64,000 nucleotides of DNA from Dyadobacter sp. CY347 (GCF_021502655.1 NZ_JAKFFT010000001.1:62001-126000); one strand, 5' to 3'. Numbered from the stretch's first letter, positions 35,019 through 44,343 are shown. Translations and numbers: made by a program. Notes: a model not told the origin generated them from the sequence alone.

Positions 35019-35783
35019 ATGAATTCCAGATTTATCAGCGCCGGACTTATGCTGGCCGTTTTATTGACCATCGGAAGCCAGATTTCCTGCGTGGCCCAGA
35101 AGAAAGAAAAGGGCTTCGTATCCATTTTTGATGGTAAAACATTAAAAGGATGGGATGGTGATCCAAAATACTGGAGAGTGGAAAATGGAAATCTTGTAGG
35201 AGAAATCACGCCGGAGACCCTTTTAAAAACAAATTCATTCATCATCTGGAAAGGCGGCGAGCCCGCAGATTTTGAATTGAAAGGTTCGGTTAAGATCGCG
35301 GCGGCAGGTAACTCGGGCATCAATTACAGAAGCGAGCAGTTAACAGACGTCCCTTTTGCATTAAGAGGTTACCAGGCCGATATTGACGGAAAGAACAACT
35401 ATACCGGCCAGAATTACGAGGAGCGCAAAAGAACAACCCTTGCATATCGCGGCCAGAAAACAACGATTAAGCCTTACACAGGTGAAAATACGCCAGAAGC
35501 AGTTCGTGCAGGTGTGAAAGCGAATGCCTGGACAGGGCTGGAAGTAACCGGCTCATTAGGAAAGTCCGATTCGTTGAAGACTCTGATCAAAAGCGAAGAC
35601 TGGAATGACTTCCACATTGTGGCCAAAGGAAACCGGCTGCAACATTACATTAATGGCGTTTTGATGAGCGACGTGACGGATAATGATACGGTTAATGGTA
35701 AAAAAAGCGGCTTATTAGGCGTGCAGGTTCACGTTGGACCGCCTATGAAAGTGGAATACAAAGATTTGAGAATCAAACAATAG
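35019..35783 (+). CDS. DUF1080 protein (3-keto-disaccharide hydrolase family)
   Basis: A secreted concanavalin-like jelly-roll protein of 254 residues. A signal peptide (about 1-26) precedes GFVSIFDGKTLKGWDGDPKYWRVENGNLVGE, the hallmark opening of PF06439, now named 3-keto-disaccharide hydrolase. GNSGINYRSE and GYQADI (about 110-130) and the tail HVGPPMKVEYKDLRIKQ are also family segments. Related proteins cleave glycosides already oxidised at C3. It is the first gene of the 35-48 kb run; a Tat-exported Gfo/Idh/MocA enzyme that could make such a substrate is encoded at 48685. The reaction here is inferred. Confidence 0.87.
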   Translation: MNSRFISAGLMLAVLLTIGSQISCVAQKKEKGFVSIFDGKTLKGWDGDPKYWRVENGNLVGEITPETLLKTNSFIIWKGGEPADFELKGSVKIAAAGNSGINYRSEQLTDVPFALRGYQADIDGKNNYTGQNYEERKRTTLAYRGQKTTIKPYTGENTPEAVRAGVKANAWTGLEVTGSLGKSDSLKTLIKSEDWNDFHIVAKGNRLQHYINGVLMSDVTDNDTVNGKKSGLLGVQVHVGPPMKVEYKDLRIKQ

Positions 35784-35817
35784 CGTGCATGCCAGCAATG
35801 GCAAGAATGATAGTAAA

Positions 35818-36669
35818 ATGAATAAAATAGGATTTAATGTGCTTGCCTGGACGGCAGCGGTTTCTGATGATCTTTTTCCCATTTTAGACCGGTTGAAAAA
35901 CATCGGTTATGACGGGGCGGAATTTTACTTAGGCCCTCAGGAATCAGCTGCGTATCAGCGCATAGGCAATCATACCAGAGATCTCGGCCTGGAAACGACC
36001 GCAGTAATGACCCTTGGCGCGGATGAAAATCCAGTGAGCGAATCGGTGGAAGTGAGGAAAAAGGCTTTGGATAAAATTAAATGGGCGGTGGATCGCGCAC
36101 ATGATCTGAATGCAAAGATTATTTGTGGTCCGTTTCATTCGGCGCACACAGTTTTTGTAAATCGTCCCGCGCTGGATCAGGAATATGCATTGGCCGGTGA
36201 GGTGCTGAACGCAGCCGCGGATTATGCCGCGCAAGCCAACATTACATTTGCATTGGAAGCGTTGAACCGTTTTGAATGCTATTTGTGCAACACCATGGAG
36301 CAGTTGCTCAAACTCGTAAAAGCCGCAGATCATCCCAATGTGCGCGCCATGCTCGACACGCATCATTCCAACATTGAGGAGAAAAAGTATTCGACAGCGT
36401 TGCAGACCATTGCGCCTGTTCTGGCCCACGTGCACATCAGCGAAAATGACCGTGGAACGCCCGGCGACGGACAAGTGCTTTGGGACGATGCATTTTCTTC
36501 ATTGGCAGCGATCAAATATCAGGGTTGGCTTACGATTGAGGCTTTTTCAAGAAATGATCCGGATTTTGCGAATGCCATCGGCGTCTGGCGGGAGTTTTCA
36601 GATCCGTGGGACATTGCCGAGAATGGCTACAACTTCATCCGCGAAATGAGCCTGAAACACGGTCTTTGA
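35818..36669 (+). CDS. D-tagatose/D-psicose 3-epimerase-like TIM-barrel epimerase
   Basis: A 283-residue cytoplasmic sugar isomerase of the xylose-isomerase-like TIM-barrel superfamily. The metal tetrad is complete: Glu147 (FALEALNRFE), Asp180 (MLDTHHSN), His206 (HVHISENDRGTPG) and Glu241 (LTIEAF), spaced almost exactly as in Agrobacterium D-psicose 3-epimerase. The ISENDRGTPGDG loop is typical of that family, which also includes enzymes acting on 3-ketoglycosides. A GTG at 35785 would add 11 residues; the ATG at 35818 gives the normal MNKIGFNVLAW start. It follows the DUF1080 gene by 34 nt. Confidence 0.87.
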   Translation: MNKIGFNVLAWTAAVSDDLFPILDRLKNIGYDGAEFYLGPQESAAYQRIGNHTRDLGLETTAVMTLGADENPVSESVEVRKKALDKIKWAVDRAHDLNAKIICGPFHSAHTVFVNRPALDQEYALAGEVLNAAADYAAQANITFALEALNRFECYLCNTMEQLLKLVKAADHPNVRAMLDTHHSNIEEKKYSTALQTIAPVLAHVHISENDRGTPGDGQVLWDDAFSSLAAIKYQGWLTIEAFSRNDPDFANAIGVWREFSDPWDIAENGYNFIREMSLKHGL

Positions 36670-36693
36670 GTAAACCAACATCATTCCTGACCC

Positions 36694-37761
36694 ATGCAAA
36701 AAACCTTGAAATCATTGCTGTTGTTCAGCTTTGCCACATTCATATTTAGTTTTATATCAATTTGTGCAAATGCGCAAGGTGATGACGTTAGCAAATATCG
36801 CGTCGTTTACAAGGGCGAAAAAGGGCCGGGCGTTGGCAAAAACATTGTTTTCATCGCCACCGACCACGAATACAGAGGCGAAGAGTCCTTGCCCGCGCTG
36901 GCAAAAATTTTGGCAAAAACTTATGGCTTTAACTGCACGGTCGTGTATGCGCTGGATTCCGCAGGCAACATTTTCCCGGGCGGTTCCAACATTAAAGGCC
37001 TCGACGTGCTTGATAAAGCCGATCTGCTCGTCATGTTTATGCGCTTCGCCCACTTTCCGGATGCCGAAATGCAGCATATCGATAATTACGTGAAAAGAGG
37101 CGGCCCGATTGTGGCTTTCCGCACATCCACCCATGCTTTTGAGATTAAAAACGATCCGAAATGGGCACATTATAGCTGGGATTACAAAGGCGATAAGGCC
37201 AACTGGAAAGACGGTTTCGGCGAATATGTGCTGGGTGAAACCTGGGTTTCACATTATGGCACGAATCACAAGCAATCTTCCAAAATCATGATCGAAAAAT
37301 CACAGGAATCGCACCCGATCATGCGCGGCGTGAAAGACATGTGGGTGCAATCCGGTGGTTATACGGCTGAACCAAAAGGAACGGTGCTTGCCAAAGGCCA
37401 GGTGCTCAACGGCATGACCGCAACTTCCGAGCCCGACAAAACCAAAGAACTGCTTCCGGTTGCCTGGATCAAGGAATATCAGGTTGAAAACGGCAAAAAA
37501 GGCCGCTCGTTCACAACTACACACGGCGCTTCGGAAGATTTGTTAAACGATGGATTCAGAAGGATGGCGCTAAATGCAGCGTTTTGGGCTATGGGCATGG
37601 AAAAGGAAATTAAGCCAAATAATAACATTGCATTCGTAGGGCCTTACAAGCCGACAACATTCAATTTCAGCGGTTATAAAGCCAATGTAAAACCATCCGA
37701 TCTGGCGGGCTGGGATTCGCTTATTATGCCGGGCGAGATTGTCAAAAAGAAGATAAAGTAA
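36694..37761 (+). CDS. Exported ThuA-domain protein
   Basis: A 355-residue protein with a signal peptide (about 1-28, ending ANA-Q) and a ThuA domain of glutamine-amidotransferase-like fold (about 45-300). GKNIVFIATDHEYRGEESLPALAKIL opens the domain and KADLLVMFMRFAHFPDAEMQHIDNYVKRGGPIVAFRTSTHAF holds the nucleophile-elbow region. In rhizobia thuA lies with a Gfo/Idh/MocA dehydrogenase and an ABC importer for trehalose and related disaccharides used through 3-keto derivatives; the same partners occur here. The catalytic activity of ThuA proteins is not settled, so only the pathway link is proposed. Confidence 0.85.
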   Translation: MQKTLKSLLLFSFATFIFSFISICANAQGDDVSKYRVVYKGEKGPGVGKNIVFIATDHEYRGEESLPALAKILAKTYGFNCTVVYALDSAGNIFPGGSNIKGLDVLDKADLLVMFMRFAHFPDAEMQHIDNYVKRGGPIVAFRTSTHAFEIKNDPKWAHYSWDYKGDKANWKDGFGEYVLGETWVSHYGTNHKQSSKIMIEKSQESHPIMRGVKDMWVQSGGYTAEPKGTVLAKGQVLNGMTATSEPDKTKELLPVAWIKEYQVENGKKGRSFTTTHGASEDLLNDGFRRMALNAAFWAMGMEKEIKPNNNIAFVGPYKPTTFNFSGYKANVKPSDLAGWDSLIMPGEIVKKKIK

Positions 37762-37795
37762 TTTTTTGATTTATACAAATTAATAAAAGCATTTA

Positions 37796-38623
37796 ATGTC
37801 TCAAATACTTCCATTTCGCTTCGGATCAGAGGTTTACACCTGGTTTATGAGCAACAACGGTCAAACGCATCAGGGCCGGCTGGGTCACATGATTGAAGTC
37901 ATTTCAAAAGCCGGATTCACCGGGATTCAACCCATTTTTACCTGGATGGGCGATTTGATCGATCCTGATAAGCTGGAAGCAAAGTTGGATGAACAAGGCA
38001 TTGAGCTGGCGGCATTGGCATTGGCATTGGATTGGAACGAGGCAGAGGAAACCGAGCGCGAGCGCGAAGTGGCGGACCATGCGATCAAAGTTTTGCAGCG
38101 TTTTCCAGGTGCCGTTTTAAACACAGTTCAAATTCCAACGGGCCGTCACGATCTGGCAGAGCGCCAAAAACGCCTCGTTAACATTGTCAACACCGTTTCA
38201 AAACGCGCCGCAGACAAAGGCGTTCCTTGCAGTTACCACCCCAATTCCCCACACACATCCATTATCCGTACTGCCGAAGATTATAAGATCGTGCTCGAAG
38301 GGTTGGACGCATCGGTTACAGGCTGGACACCCGATGTAGGCCACATTATCAACGGCGACATGGATCCTTTGGCCAAAATGAAGGAATATCAATCGCTGAT
38401 CAATCATGTGCATTATAAAGATTGGGATGGAAATCCTGAATTCACATTGATGGGAAAAGGGAAAGTGGATTTACTGGGCGTAACACAATGGCTGAAAGAC
38501 ATTAATTACACCGGTTGGATCATTTGTGAAGATGAAGGAAAAGAAGCACTGGAAGATCCCGATTTCGTAACTACGCACGACGGCAACTGGATCCAGAACG
38601 ACCTAATCCCAGCACTAAGATAA
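37796..38623 (+). CDS. IolE-like TIM-barrel sugar isomerase/epimerase
   Basis: A 275-residue member of the xylose-isomerase-like TIM-barrel superfamily, closest in layout to inosose dehydratase/isomerase types. Its putative ligands differ from the gene at 35818: His148 (SYHPNSPHT) stands where Glu is usual, followed by Asp180 (TPDVGHI), His206 (HVHYKDWDG) and Glu245 (ICEDEG). The HYKDWDG and MGKGKVDLLGV segments match IolE-like proteins. No signal peptide, so it is cytoplasmic. It lies 34 nt after the ThuA gene. It may act on a keto-sugar or polyol intermediate; the substrate is not evident. Confidence 0.83.
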   Translation: MSQILPFRFGSEVYTWFMSNNGQTHQGRLGHMIEVISKAGFTGIQPIFTWMGDLIDPDKLEAKLDEQGIELAALALALDWNEAEETEREREVADHAIKVLQRFPGAVLNTVQIPTGRHDLAERQKRLVNIVNTVSKRAADKGVPCSYHPNSPHTSIIRTAEDYKIVLEGLDASVTGWTPDVGHIINGDMDPLAKMKEYQSLINHVHYKDWDGNPEFTLMGKGKVDLLGVTQWLKDINYTGWIICEDEGKEALEDPDFVTTHDGNWIQNDLIPALR

Positions 38624-38650
38624 GGCCGATCGCTAAAAACCATCAACAAC

Positions 38651-38707
38651 GAATGTGCCAGAGGCATTATCAAAAAGATAACAACAGTTTTTTTGCCCCA
38701 GCGGGGC
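38651..38707. repeat. Degenerate palindromic intergenic repeat
   Basis: Two small hairpins lie in the 97-nt gap: AATGTGCC-AGA-GGCATTAT (38652-38670, imperfect) and GCCCC-AGC-GGGGC (38695-38707), joined by an A/T-rich stretch. The arrangement resembles paired REP-like units. It is too weak for a terminator, since the T-run precedes the second stem. Confidence 0.4.
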
Positions 38708-38720
38708 TACCCATTTTTAT

Positions 38721-39527
38721 ATGCCAACGATAAAAACCAACGGAATAAGCATGTATTACGAAGAAAGGGGCTCCGGTGAGCCGCTTTTGCTGATCATGGG
38801 CATTACCGCGCCCGGATCCGTCTGGAATGTGCATGTGGCCGATTGGAAGCATCATTTCCGCTGCATTATAGGCGATAACAGAGGCGTAGGACAAACAGAT
38901 AAGCCCGCAGGCGCATACACCAGCGAACAAATGGCCGATGATTATGCCGGTTTACTAGACTCACTGGAATTGGAAAATGTAAATGTTGTAGGCTGTTCCA
39001 TGGGCAGCACCATTGCGCAGCAGCTCGCTATAAGGCATCCGAACAAACTAAAATCACTGGTATTAATGTGCCCCTGGGCACGCTGCGACGCTTATGCGAA
39101 AGGATTATTCCAGCATATCATGAACAGCAAAGCCAGGTTCAGGCCTGAGGAATTTAGCTTATACATTCAATTATTAATCTTTTCAAAAGCATCCTGGGAC
39201 GATCCAAAACAGCATGAAGAGCTTGAATTAGGTAGAAAACAGGACGCCGTAAATCCTTATCCACAACCATTACACGGCCTGGAAGGACAAGCCGCAGCTT
39301 GTATTAATCACAATGCGCTCGCTGATTTGGGCAAGATTGATAAACCAACATTAGTGATCGGAGGAAGGGAGGACATTTTCACACCCGTTTGGATGGCTGA
39401 GGAAGTTGCAAACGGCATTCCAAACTCAGAACTTTTTCTGTATGAAAAGCTCGGACACGCATTTCATTTTGAAAATACGGGCGATTTCAACCTGAGAGTG
39501 AGGGAATTTCTTTCAAAAACACATTAA
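38721..39527 (+). CDS. Alpha/beta hydrolase
   Basis: A 268-residue single-domain alpha/beta hydrolase. The oxyanion region is LLLIMGITAPGSVW (about 22-35), GDNRGVGQTDKP is the typical strand-4 loop, and the nucleophile is Ser93 in VVGCSMGSTIAQ. Asp is in VIGGREDIFTP and His in KLGHAFHFE near the C terminus, so the triad is complete. A lactonase or esterase role fits a pathway in which a dehydrogenase makes a lactone or keto-glycoside, but substrate specificity cannot be read. It lies inside the sugar locus after a repeat-containing 97-nt gap. Confidence 0.85.
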   Translation: MPTIKTNGISMYYEERGSGEPLLLIMGITAPGSVWNVHVADWKHHFRCIIGDNRGVGQTDKPAGAYTSEQMADDYAGLLDSLELENVNVVGCSMGSTIAQQLAIRHPNKLKSLVLMCPWARCDAYAKGLFQHIMNSKARFRPEEFSLYIQLLIFSKASWDDPKQHEELELGRKQDAVNPYPQPLHGLEGQAAACINHNALADLGKIDKPTLVIGGREDIFTPVWMAEEVANGIPNSELFLYEKLGHAFHFENTGDFNLRVREFLSKTH

Positions 39528-39572
39528 AGAAAGGGCATAACAGCCTTTTTTAATTTTGAATTGACATTATCA

Positions 39573-40655
39573 ATGGAAAGTGCGGAGCATATAAATCAAG
39601 ACTGGAAGGAAAAAGTAGGCAATCACGCGCAGATAGGCGGAATTGAAACTTCTGTCCTGGATAATGGCGCCGGAAGAGGAACGCGGATTGCCTGGATAAA
39701 CACAGGAGCAGGATTGCGTTTCAAAGTCGTGATTGACAGGGCGATGGATATTGCAGAAGCATTTTATAATCAGCATAGTCTGGCTTGGTTAAGCCATGGC
39801 GGCATCACCTATCCGCAGCCATTTTCTGACAAAGGCATTGACTGGTTAAGAACATTCGGCGGCGGTTTGCTAACAACTTGCGGCCTCACCCATGTAGGAG
39901 GGCCTGAATCCGATGATTTTGGTGACAGAGGTTTACACGGCCTGATCAGCAATTCACCGGCAGAAGTCATTTCCATCATTCAGCCCGACCCAAGAGCAGG
40001 CAAGCTGGAAATGAGCATTACGGGCATTATTAGGGAAACAAAACCATTTGGCCCGAGCCTTGAACTACGCAGAACCATTTCAGCAACATTAGGCCAACCA
40101 GGAATCCGCATTCATGACGAAGTAACCAATAAAGGAAACACGCCATCGCCGCACATGCTTTTGTATCATTTCAATTTCGGCTGGCCTCTGGTTGACGAAG
40201 GAACAGGCATTCTGTGGAGAGGCGAATGGCATCCAAGGCACGGTGAGGAAAATGCCAAGATCTTTAAAAAAGGAAACGATTTCAAAAAATGCCCAGCACC
40301 ACTGGAAGATCACTTAGGAAGTGGCGAGGAAGTTGCTTTGGTTGATATTGAAGCCGACATTTTCGGCGACAGCGTTTGCGGGCTTTATAATGAGAAGATT
40401 GGTCTGGCCGTTGGTTTAAAATTCAAAAAAGAGCAATTGCCCTGGATGGCCAACTGGCAACATTGGGGCAAAGGAGAATACGTAACCGGCCTGGAACCCA
40501 GCACGCATCCGCTATCTGGGCAAGCGAAGGCTAGGGAAGATAAAACACTGATTTTCATTGGGCCGGAGGAGATGAAGGTTTATGATTTGGAATTGAATGT
40601 GATGACGGGGAAAGAGGTCATAGATGAGTTCATATTAAATGTAAATGTGGCCTGA
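39573..40655 (+). CDS. DUF4432 aldose-epimerase-like protein
   Basis: A 360-residue protein of the galactose-mutarotase-like superfamily (DUF4432). It has IDRAMDIAEAFYNQHSLAWLSHGG near the N terminus, GGGLLTTCGLTHVGGPESDDFGDRGLHGLISN (about 95-130), HMLLYHFNFGWPLV, and the C-terminal LEPSTHPLSGQAKARED. Glu/His residues in these blocks resemble the mutarotase catalytic pair. It most likely isomerises or binds a free sugar. A TTG at 39561 would add four residues; ATG 39573 is chosen. It lies 45 nt after the alpha/beta hydrolase, with a large palindrome downstream. Confidence 0.8.
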   Translation: MESAEHINQDWKEKVGNHAQIGGIETSVLDNGAGRGTRIAWINTGAGLRFKVVIDRAMDIAEAFYNQHSLAWLSHGGITYPQPFSDKGIDWLRTFGGGLLTTCGLTHVGGPESDDFGDRGLHGLISNSPAEVISIIQPDPRAGKLEMSITGIIRETKPFGPSLELRRTISATLGQPGIRIHDEVTNKGNTPSPHMLLYHFNFGWPLVDEGTGILWRGEWHPRHGEENAKIFKKGNDFKKCPAPLEDHLGSGEEVALVDIEADIFGDSVCGLYNEKIGLAVGLKFKKEQLPWMANWQHWGKGEYVTGLEPSTHPLSGQAKAREDKTLIFIGPEEMKVYDLELNVMTGKEVIDEFILNVNVA

Positions 40656-40664
40656 ACAAGGCCC

Positions 40665-40739
40665 CTGTCACCCTGAGCGTAGTCGAAGGGGCGTTACCAC
40701 CAAGCAGTAACGCCCCTTCGACTACGCTCAGGGTGACAG
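40665..40739. repeat. 33-bp perfect palindromic repeat (REP-like)
   Basis: Perfect inverted repeat with 33-bp arms (40665-40697 and 40707-40739) around a 9-nt loop CACCAAGCA. Each arm holds CCCTGAGCGTAGTCGAAGGG, a motif known as an interspersed palindrome in many bacterial genomes. No T-run follows, so it is better called a REP-type element than a terminator, though RNA made through it would fold strongly and could cut expression of distal genes or shield the upstream mRNA. Confidence 0.85.
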
Positions 40740-40813
40740 AGTCAAAAGCAGAAGCTCACAACTTTATTAAATAACAAAGCAAAAGTTTACACTAAACCAA
40801 TATATTAACCACA

Positions 40814-42028
40814 ATGGGACTTTCGAGTATAGCTGAAAAGGCGTTAGAGCAGGGAAAAGGGATTTTGCGTTTGGCGCCGACCTGGGTGCCGCGTTCATTT
40901 TGCGTTCCCGGCCGCAGGATCAAATTACATCCGGACGATTATTATGTACTGGGTGGAGAGCGTGGCGGTATCGATGAGCGCTGGTTATCTTCTACTACTC
41001 CCGCGGAGAACGGGCCGCTGACAGGCGAAAATGAAGGTTTGAGCCAAATTGTTTTGGAAGATGAGTCAGGCATTCAAAAAGTCACATTGCGGGATGCGGT
41101 GGAAGAGCTGAAAGGTGAAATTATTGGTGACAGACTTTGGGATCAATACAAAAGCTGGCCGATGTATTCCAAGTTTTTTGACAATATGGGCCCGCTTCCA
41201 CACCATATCCACCACAGAGACGAGCACGCTGCCATGGTGGGTCAGAACGGCAAACCGGAAGCCTACTATTTCCCGCCGCAACTCAACAACCACGGCGGCG
41301 ATTTTCCTTATACATTCATTGGTATTGCTCCTGGTACTTCCAAAGAGCAGATCAAGGAGTGTCTGATGAACTTCACCAAGGGTGACAATAAAATCACGAA
41401 TTACTCTCAGGCATTTCGTCTGGAACCGGGTACGGGCTGGGATGTGCCTCCCGGCATGCTGCACGCGCCGGGCAGCTTGTGCACGTATGAGCCCCAGAAA
41501 GCATCGGACATTTTCGCAATGTATCAATCGCTTGTTAACGAGGCGGTTATTCCGGAAGAGCTGCTTTGGAAAGGCACCCCGCAAGACAGAATTGGCGATT
41601 ACGACTTGTTGATGGAAGTAATCGATTGGGATTTGAATGTCAATCCTAATTTGATGGAGAAACATTTCATGCGTCCGAAACCGGTGAAAGATGTTGCCGA
41701 AATGGAAGCGGAAGGATATAGTGAAAACTGGATTTGCTACAAAAACGAAGCTTACAGTGCCAAAGAATTGACCGTATTTCCTGGGCAAACCGTAACAATT
41801 AAAGACGGTGGCGCATACGGAATGATCGTGATGCAGGGCCACGGCAAACTAGGCGAGTGGGACATTGAAACACCCGCATTGATCCGCTACGGACAACTGA
41901 CGAATGATGAGTTTTTTGTGAGTGAAAAAGCTGCGACAGAAGGCGTTGTGATCAGCAATCCTTCCAAAACAGATCCAATTGTAATTCTGAAACACTTCGG
42001 TCCGGGGAATCCTGACCTTGTTCTTTAA
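40814..42028 (+). CDS. Cupin protein resembling type I phosphomannose isomerase
   Basis: A 404-residue protein with two cupin-like regions. PLPHHIHHRDEHAAMVGQNGKPEAYYF (about 128-153) parallels the P-H-A-D...E-H...KPE-x-x-Y metal site of type I mannose-6-phosphate isomerases, with His131/133 and Glu149 as likely ligands. GWDVPPGMLHAPG (209-220) and QKASD (228-232) parallel the later ligand and the QxxSD substrate block. A normal ManA has a different N terminus, so this is a divergent relative that may isomerise an unphosphorylated or unusual sugar. It follows the 33-bp palindrome and precedes a TIM-barrel isomerase by 18 nt. Confidence 0.72.
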   Translation: MGLSSIAEKALEQGKGILRLAPTWVPRSFCVPGRRIKLHPDDYYVLGGERGGIDERWLSSTTPAENGPLTGENEGLSQIVLEDESGIQKVTLRDAVEELKGEIIGDRLWDQYKSWPMYSKFFDNMGPLPHHIHHRDEHAAMVGQNGKPEAYYFPPQLNNHGGDFPYTFIGIAPGTSKEQIKECLMNFTKGDNKITNYSQAFRLEPGTGWDVPPGMLHAPGSLCTYEPQKASDIFAMYQSLVNEAVIPEELLWKGTPQDRIGDYDLLMEVIDWDLNVNPNLMEKHFMRPKPVKDVAEMEAEGYSENWICYKNEAYSAKELTVFPGQTVTIKDGGAYGMIVMQGHGKLGEWDIETPALIRYGQLTNDEFFVSEKAATEGVVISNPSKTDPIVILKHFGPGNPDLVL

Positions 42029-42046
42029 CCAATAAATTCTTAAACC

Positions 42047-43108
42047 ATGCCAGAAAATAATTATCCTAAGCTTCACAATGCCACATGGCCTGGGATTGTG
42101 GGGAAAGGTTCTGATGAAGAACCGATTATTTCTTTTGATACAATGCTTGAAAAAACCGCCTCTGCGGAAGTGGGCGGCGTTCGTTTTGATGGTGTTGATC
42201 TGGGCCTTTTCGACCCGCATGTTGGTATTTATATGAACCAGGACGGCGGCGCAGAACGCCTGGCTGAAAAGCTGAGCGGCCTGAACCTCGAAGTAGGAAG
42301 CCTTGTGGCCAATGTTTGGGCTGGCTCTGCAATGGGGACCAAGGAAGCGAAAGACACATTCGTGGAGCAGGTGCGCCAGGCGTGTATTTTTGGTAAAAAA
42401 CTGCGTGACCTCGGTCTTCGTGAAGGCGGCGTAATCCGCGTTGACTCAGCTGCCTCTCCGGAAGTTTGGGCTGTTGATCCTGCTGCAAATACGAAGCAAA
42501 TCGCTGAAACATTCAGACGTGCTTGTGACGTAGCTGCTGATTTTGGTGAAAAAATCGCTGCCGAAGGAGAAATCTGCTGGGGCGGGATGCATAGCTGGAG
42601 AGCGATGCTTGACACTTTGCACGCTGTTGATCGTCCAAATATGGGTTTCCAGGCCGATATGTCACATACATTCCTTTATTTATTGGGTTACAATGCGCCT
42701 GAACACCGCATTTTGCCTGTGGATTTCCAGTGGGGCGATCGCTTTGCTTTGGAGGAAGGTTTGAAAAAAATGACTGCTGAATTGCGTCCTTATACATTTG
42801 ATTTCCACGTCGCGCAAAACGACGGAACGGTTCACGGAACAGGCTCGCATGATAAAACCGGGCGTCACTGTCTTGCAACGGATCCAAACGGAAGATTAGA
42901 CATTACAAAAGATGCCGGATACTGGCTTCGCGATGAAAACGGCAACATTACCAAGGCATTCCGTCACATTTGCTGGGACGGCTGCATGTTCCCTAATGAG
43001 GTAATGACCAATCAGCAAACCTGGAATGATATTCTCGCGGCAATGGTGAAAGTGCGTCAGGCGCATGGCTGGTATCAGGAAGATTCAGTTGTTTCTCCCA
43101 TCGTTTAA
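42047..43108 (+). CDS. TIM-barrel sugar isomerase/epimerase (third paralogue)
   Basis: A 353-residue xylose-isomerase-like TIM-barrel protein, longer than its two relatives in the locus. Likely metal ligands are Glu175 ([10 protein letters not shown]), Asp204 (FQADMSHT) and His254 ([10 protein letters not shown]). The usual final Glu appears to be Asp in HICWDG. The 50-residue segment [20 protein letters not shown] after the third ligand is an insertion not present in the shorter paralogues. Cytoplasmic. It sits between the cupin (18 nt) and the Gfo/Idh/MocA dehydrogenase (20 nt), a clear operon core. The substrate is unknown. Confidence 0.8.
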   Translation: MPENNYPKLHNATWPGIVGKGSDEEPIISFDTMLEKTASAEVGGVRFDGVDLGLFDPHVGIYMNQDGGAERLAEKLSGLNLEVGSLVANVWAGSAMGTKEAKDTFVEQVRQACIFGKKLRDLGLREGGVIRVDSAASPEVWAVDPAANTKQIAETFRRACDVAADFGEKIAAEGEICWGGMHSWRAMLDTLHAVDRPNMGFQADMSHTFLYLLGYNAPEHRILPVDFQWGDRFALEEGLKKMTAELRPYTFDFHVAQNDGTVHGTGSHDKTGRHCLATDPNGRLDITKDAGYWLRDENGNITKAFRHICWDGCMFPNEVMTNQQTWNDILAAMVKVRQAHGWYQEDSVVSPIV

Positions 43109-43128
43109 CCCGATTTGAATTCAGTAAT

Positions 43129-44289
43129 ATGTCAAATAAAAAAGAAATCAGGATCGCGTTGATCGGAACCGGATTAATGGGCCGCACGCATTCCAATGGA
43201 TATAAAAGAATAGGCGACTTCTTCCCGGAGCTGGAATATCGTCCCGTTTTGAAGGCAGTTTGCTCGCGTAACGAAGAAAAAGTACGCGCATTTGCAGAAC
43301 AATGGGGTTACGAATCCATTGAAACGGATTGGAGAAAAATCATAGAACGCGACGATATCGATGCAATCGACATTTGTACACCCAATGACACGCATGCCGC
43401 AATAGCGATTGCAGCTGCCGCCGCGGGCAAAATGATCCTTTGTGAAAAACCATTGGCAAGAACATTGGAAGAAGCCAAAGCCATGGTGGATGCTATCGAA
43501 AAAGCGGGTGTTCAAAACACGGTTTGGTATAATTACCGCCGCGTTCCTGCCGTAACATTAGCAAAGCAAATCGTTGATTCAGGTAAGCTGGGTCGTATTT
43601 TTCATTATCGTGCCAATTTCCTTCAAGATTGGACCATTAACCCGGATGTGCCACAAGGAGGCGCTGCAACGTGGCGTTTGGATGTGGATGCGGCCGGATC
43701 TGGGGTAACAGGTGACTTGCTGGCACATTGCATTGACACAGCCATGTGGATCAATGGCGGCATTAAGGATGTTTCGGCTGTAACGGAGACATTTATCAAA
43801 GAACGTGTACATTCAGAAAGCGGTGAAGTGAAAAAAGTAGGCATTGATGATGCTTGTATTTTCCACTGTCATTTTGATAACGGTTCCTTAGGTCTCTTTG
43901 AATCAACGCGTTACGCACGTGGACATAAGGCACTTTATACATTTGAAATCAATGGCGAGCACGCTTCCATCCGATGGGACTTGCACGATCTGAACCGTCT
44001 GGAGTTTTTCGATCACAGCGACGAATCGATCGTCCGCGGTTGGAGATCGATATTGGTTACAGATGCTGATCAGCCTTATATGAAGCGTTGGTGGATTCCG
44101 GGCACGAGCATTGGTTATGAACATTCATTCATCCACCAAGCCGCCGATTTTTTTGAAAGCCTGCAAACCGGTGAGCCTTGCCGACCAACTTTCAAGGATG
44201 CTTATGAAACCCAGAAAGTCTGCGAAGCAGTGCTGGATTCCGCCGCATCAAAAAACTGGAAAGACACGAATGTGACTTGGGAAGGCTAG
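43129..44289 (+). CDS. Cytoplasmic Gfo/Idh/MocA-family dehydrogenase
   Basis: A 386-residue NAD(P)-dependent sugar or inositol oxidoreductase. The Rossmann motif is [17 protein letters not shown] (residues 9-25), the catalytic-lysine motif is CEKPLART (Lys107), and the second-domain motif is [17 protein letters not shown] with the active-site His. No signal peptide. It could oxidise a sugar at C3 or reduce an imported 3-keto sugar. It follows the TIM-barrel isomerase by 20 nt; a 188-nt gap with a compound palindrome separates it from the importer genes. Confidence 0.9.
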   Translation: MSNKKEIRIALIGTGLMGRTHSNGYKRIGDFFPELEYRPVLKAVCSRNEEKVRAFAEQWGYESIETDWRKIIERDDIDAIDICTPNDTHAAIAIAAAAAGKMILCEKPLARTLEEAKAMVDAIEKAGVQNTVWYNYRRVPAVTLAKQIVDSGKLGRIFHYRANFLQDWTINPDVPQGGAATWRLDVDAAGSGVTGDLLAHCIDTAMWINGGIKDVSAVTETFIKERVHSESGEVKKVGIDDACIFHCHFDNGSLGLFESTRYARGHKALYTFEINGEHASIRWDLHDLNRLEFFDHSDESIVRGWRSILVTDADQPYMKRWWIPGTSIGYEHSFIHQAADFFESLQTGEPCRPTFKDAYETQKVCEAVLDSAASKNWKDTNVTWEG

Positions 44290-44343
44290 TTTAAATCAGA
44301 TTTTATTCTGTCCTATTCCATTTTTATTTCTCATTTATCATAA

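Noticed and set aside
40665-40739. Reading the 33-bp palindrome as a plain terminator
   Set aside because: No T-run follows on either strand, and the core matches an interspersed repeat, so a REP-type element fits better.
41066-41842. Open frame of 258 codons on the minus strand
   Set aside because: It is antisense to the cupin gene, whose protein has clear motifs. The antisense product is rich in His/Arg/Phe as expected of a shadow.
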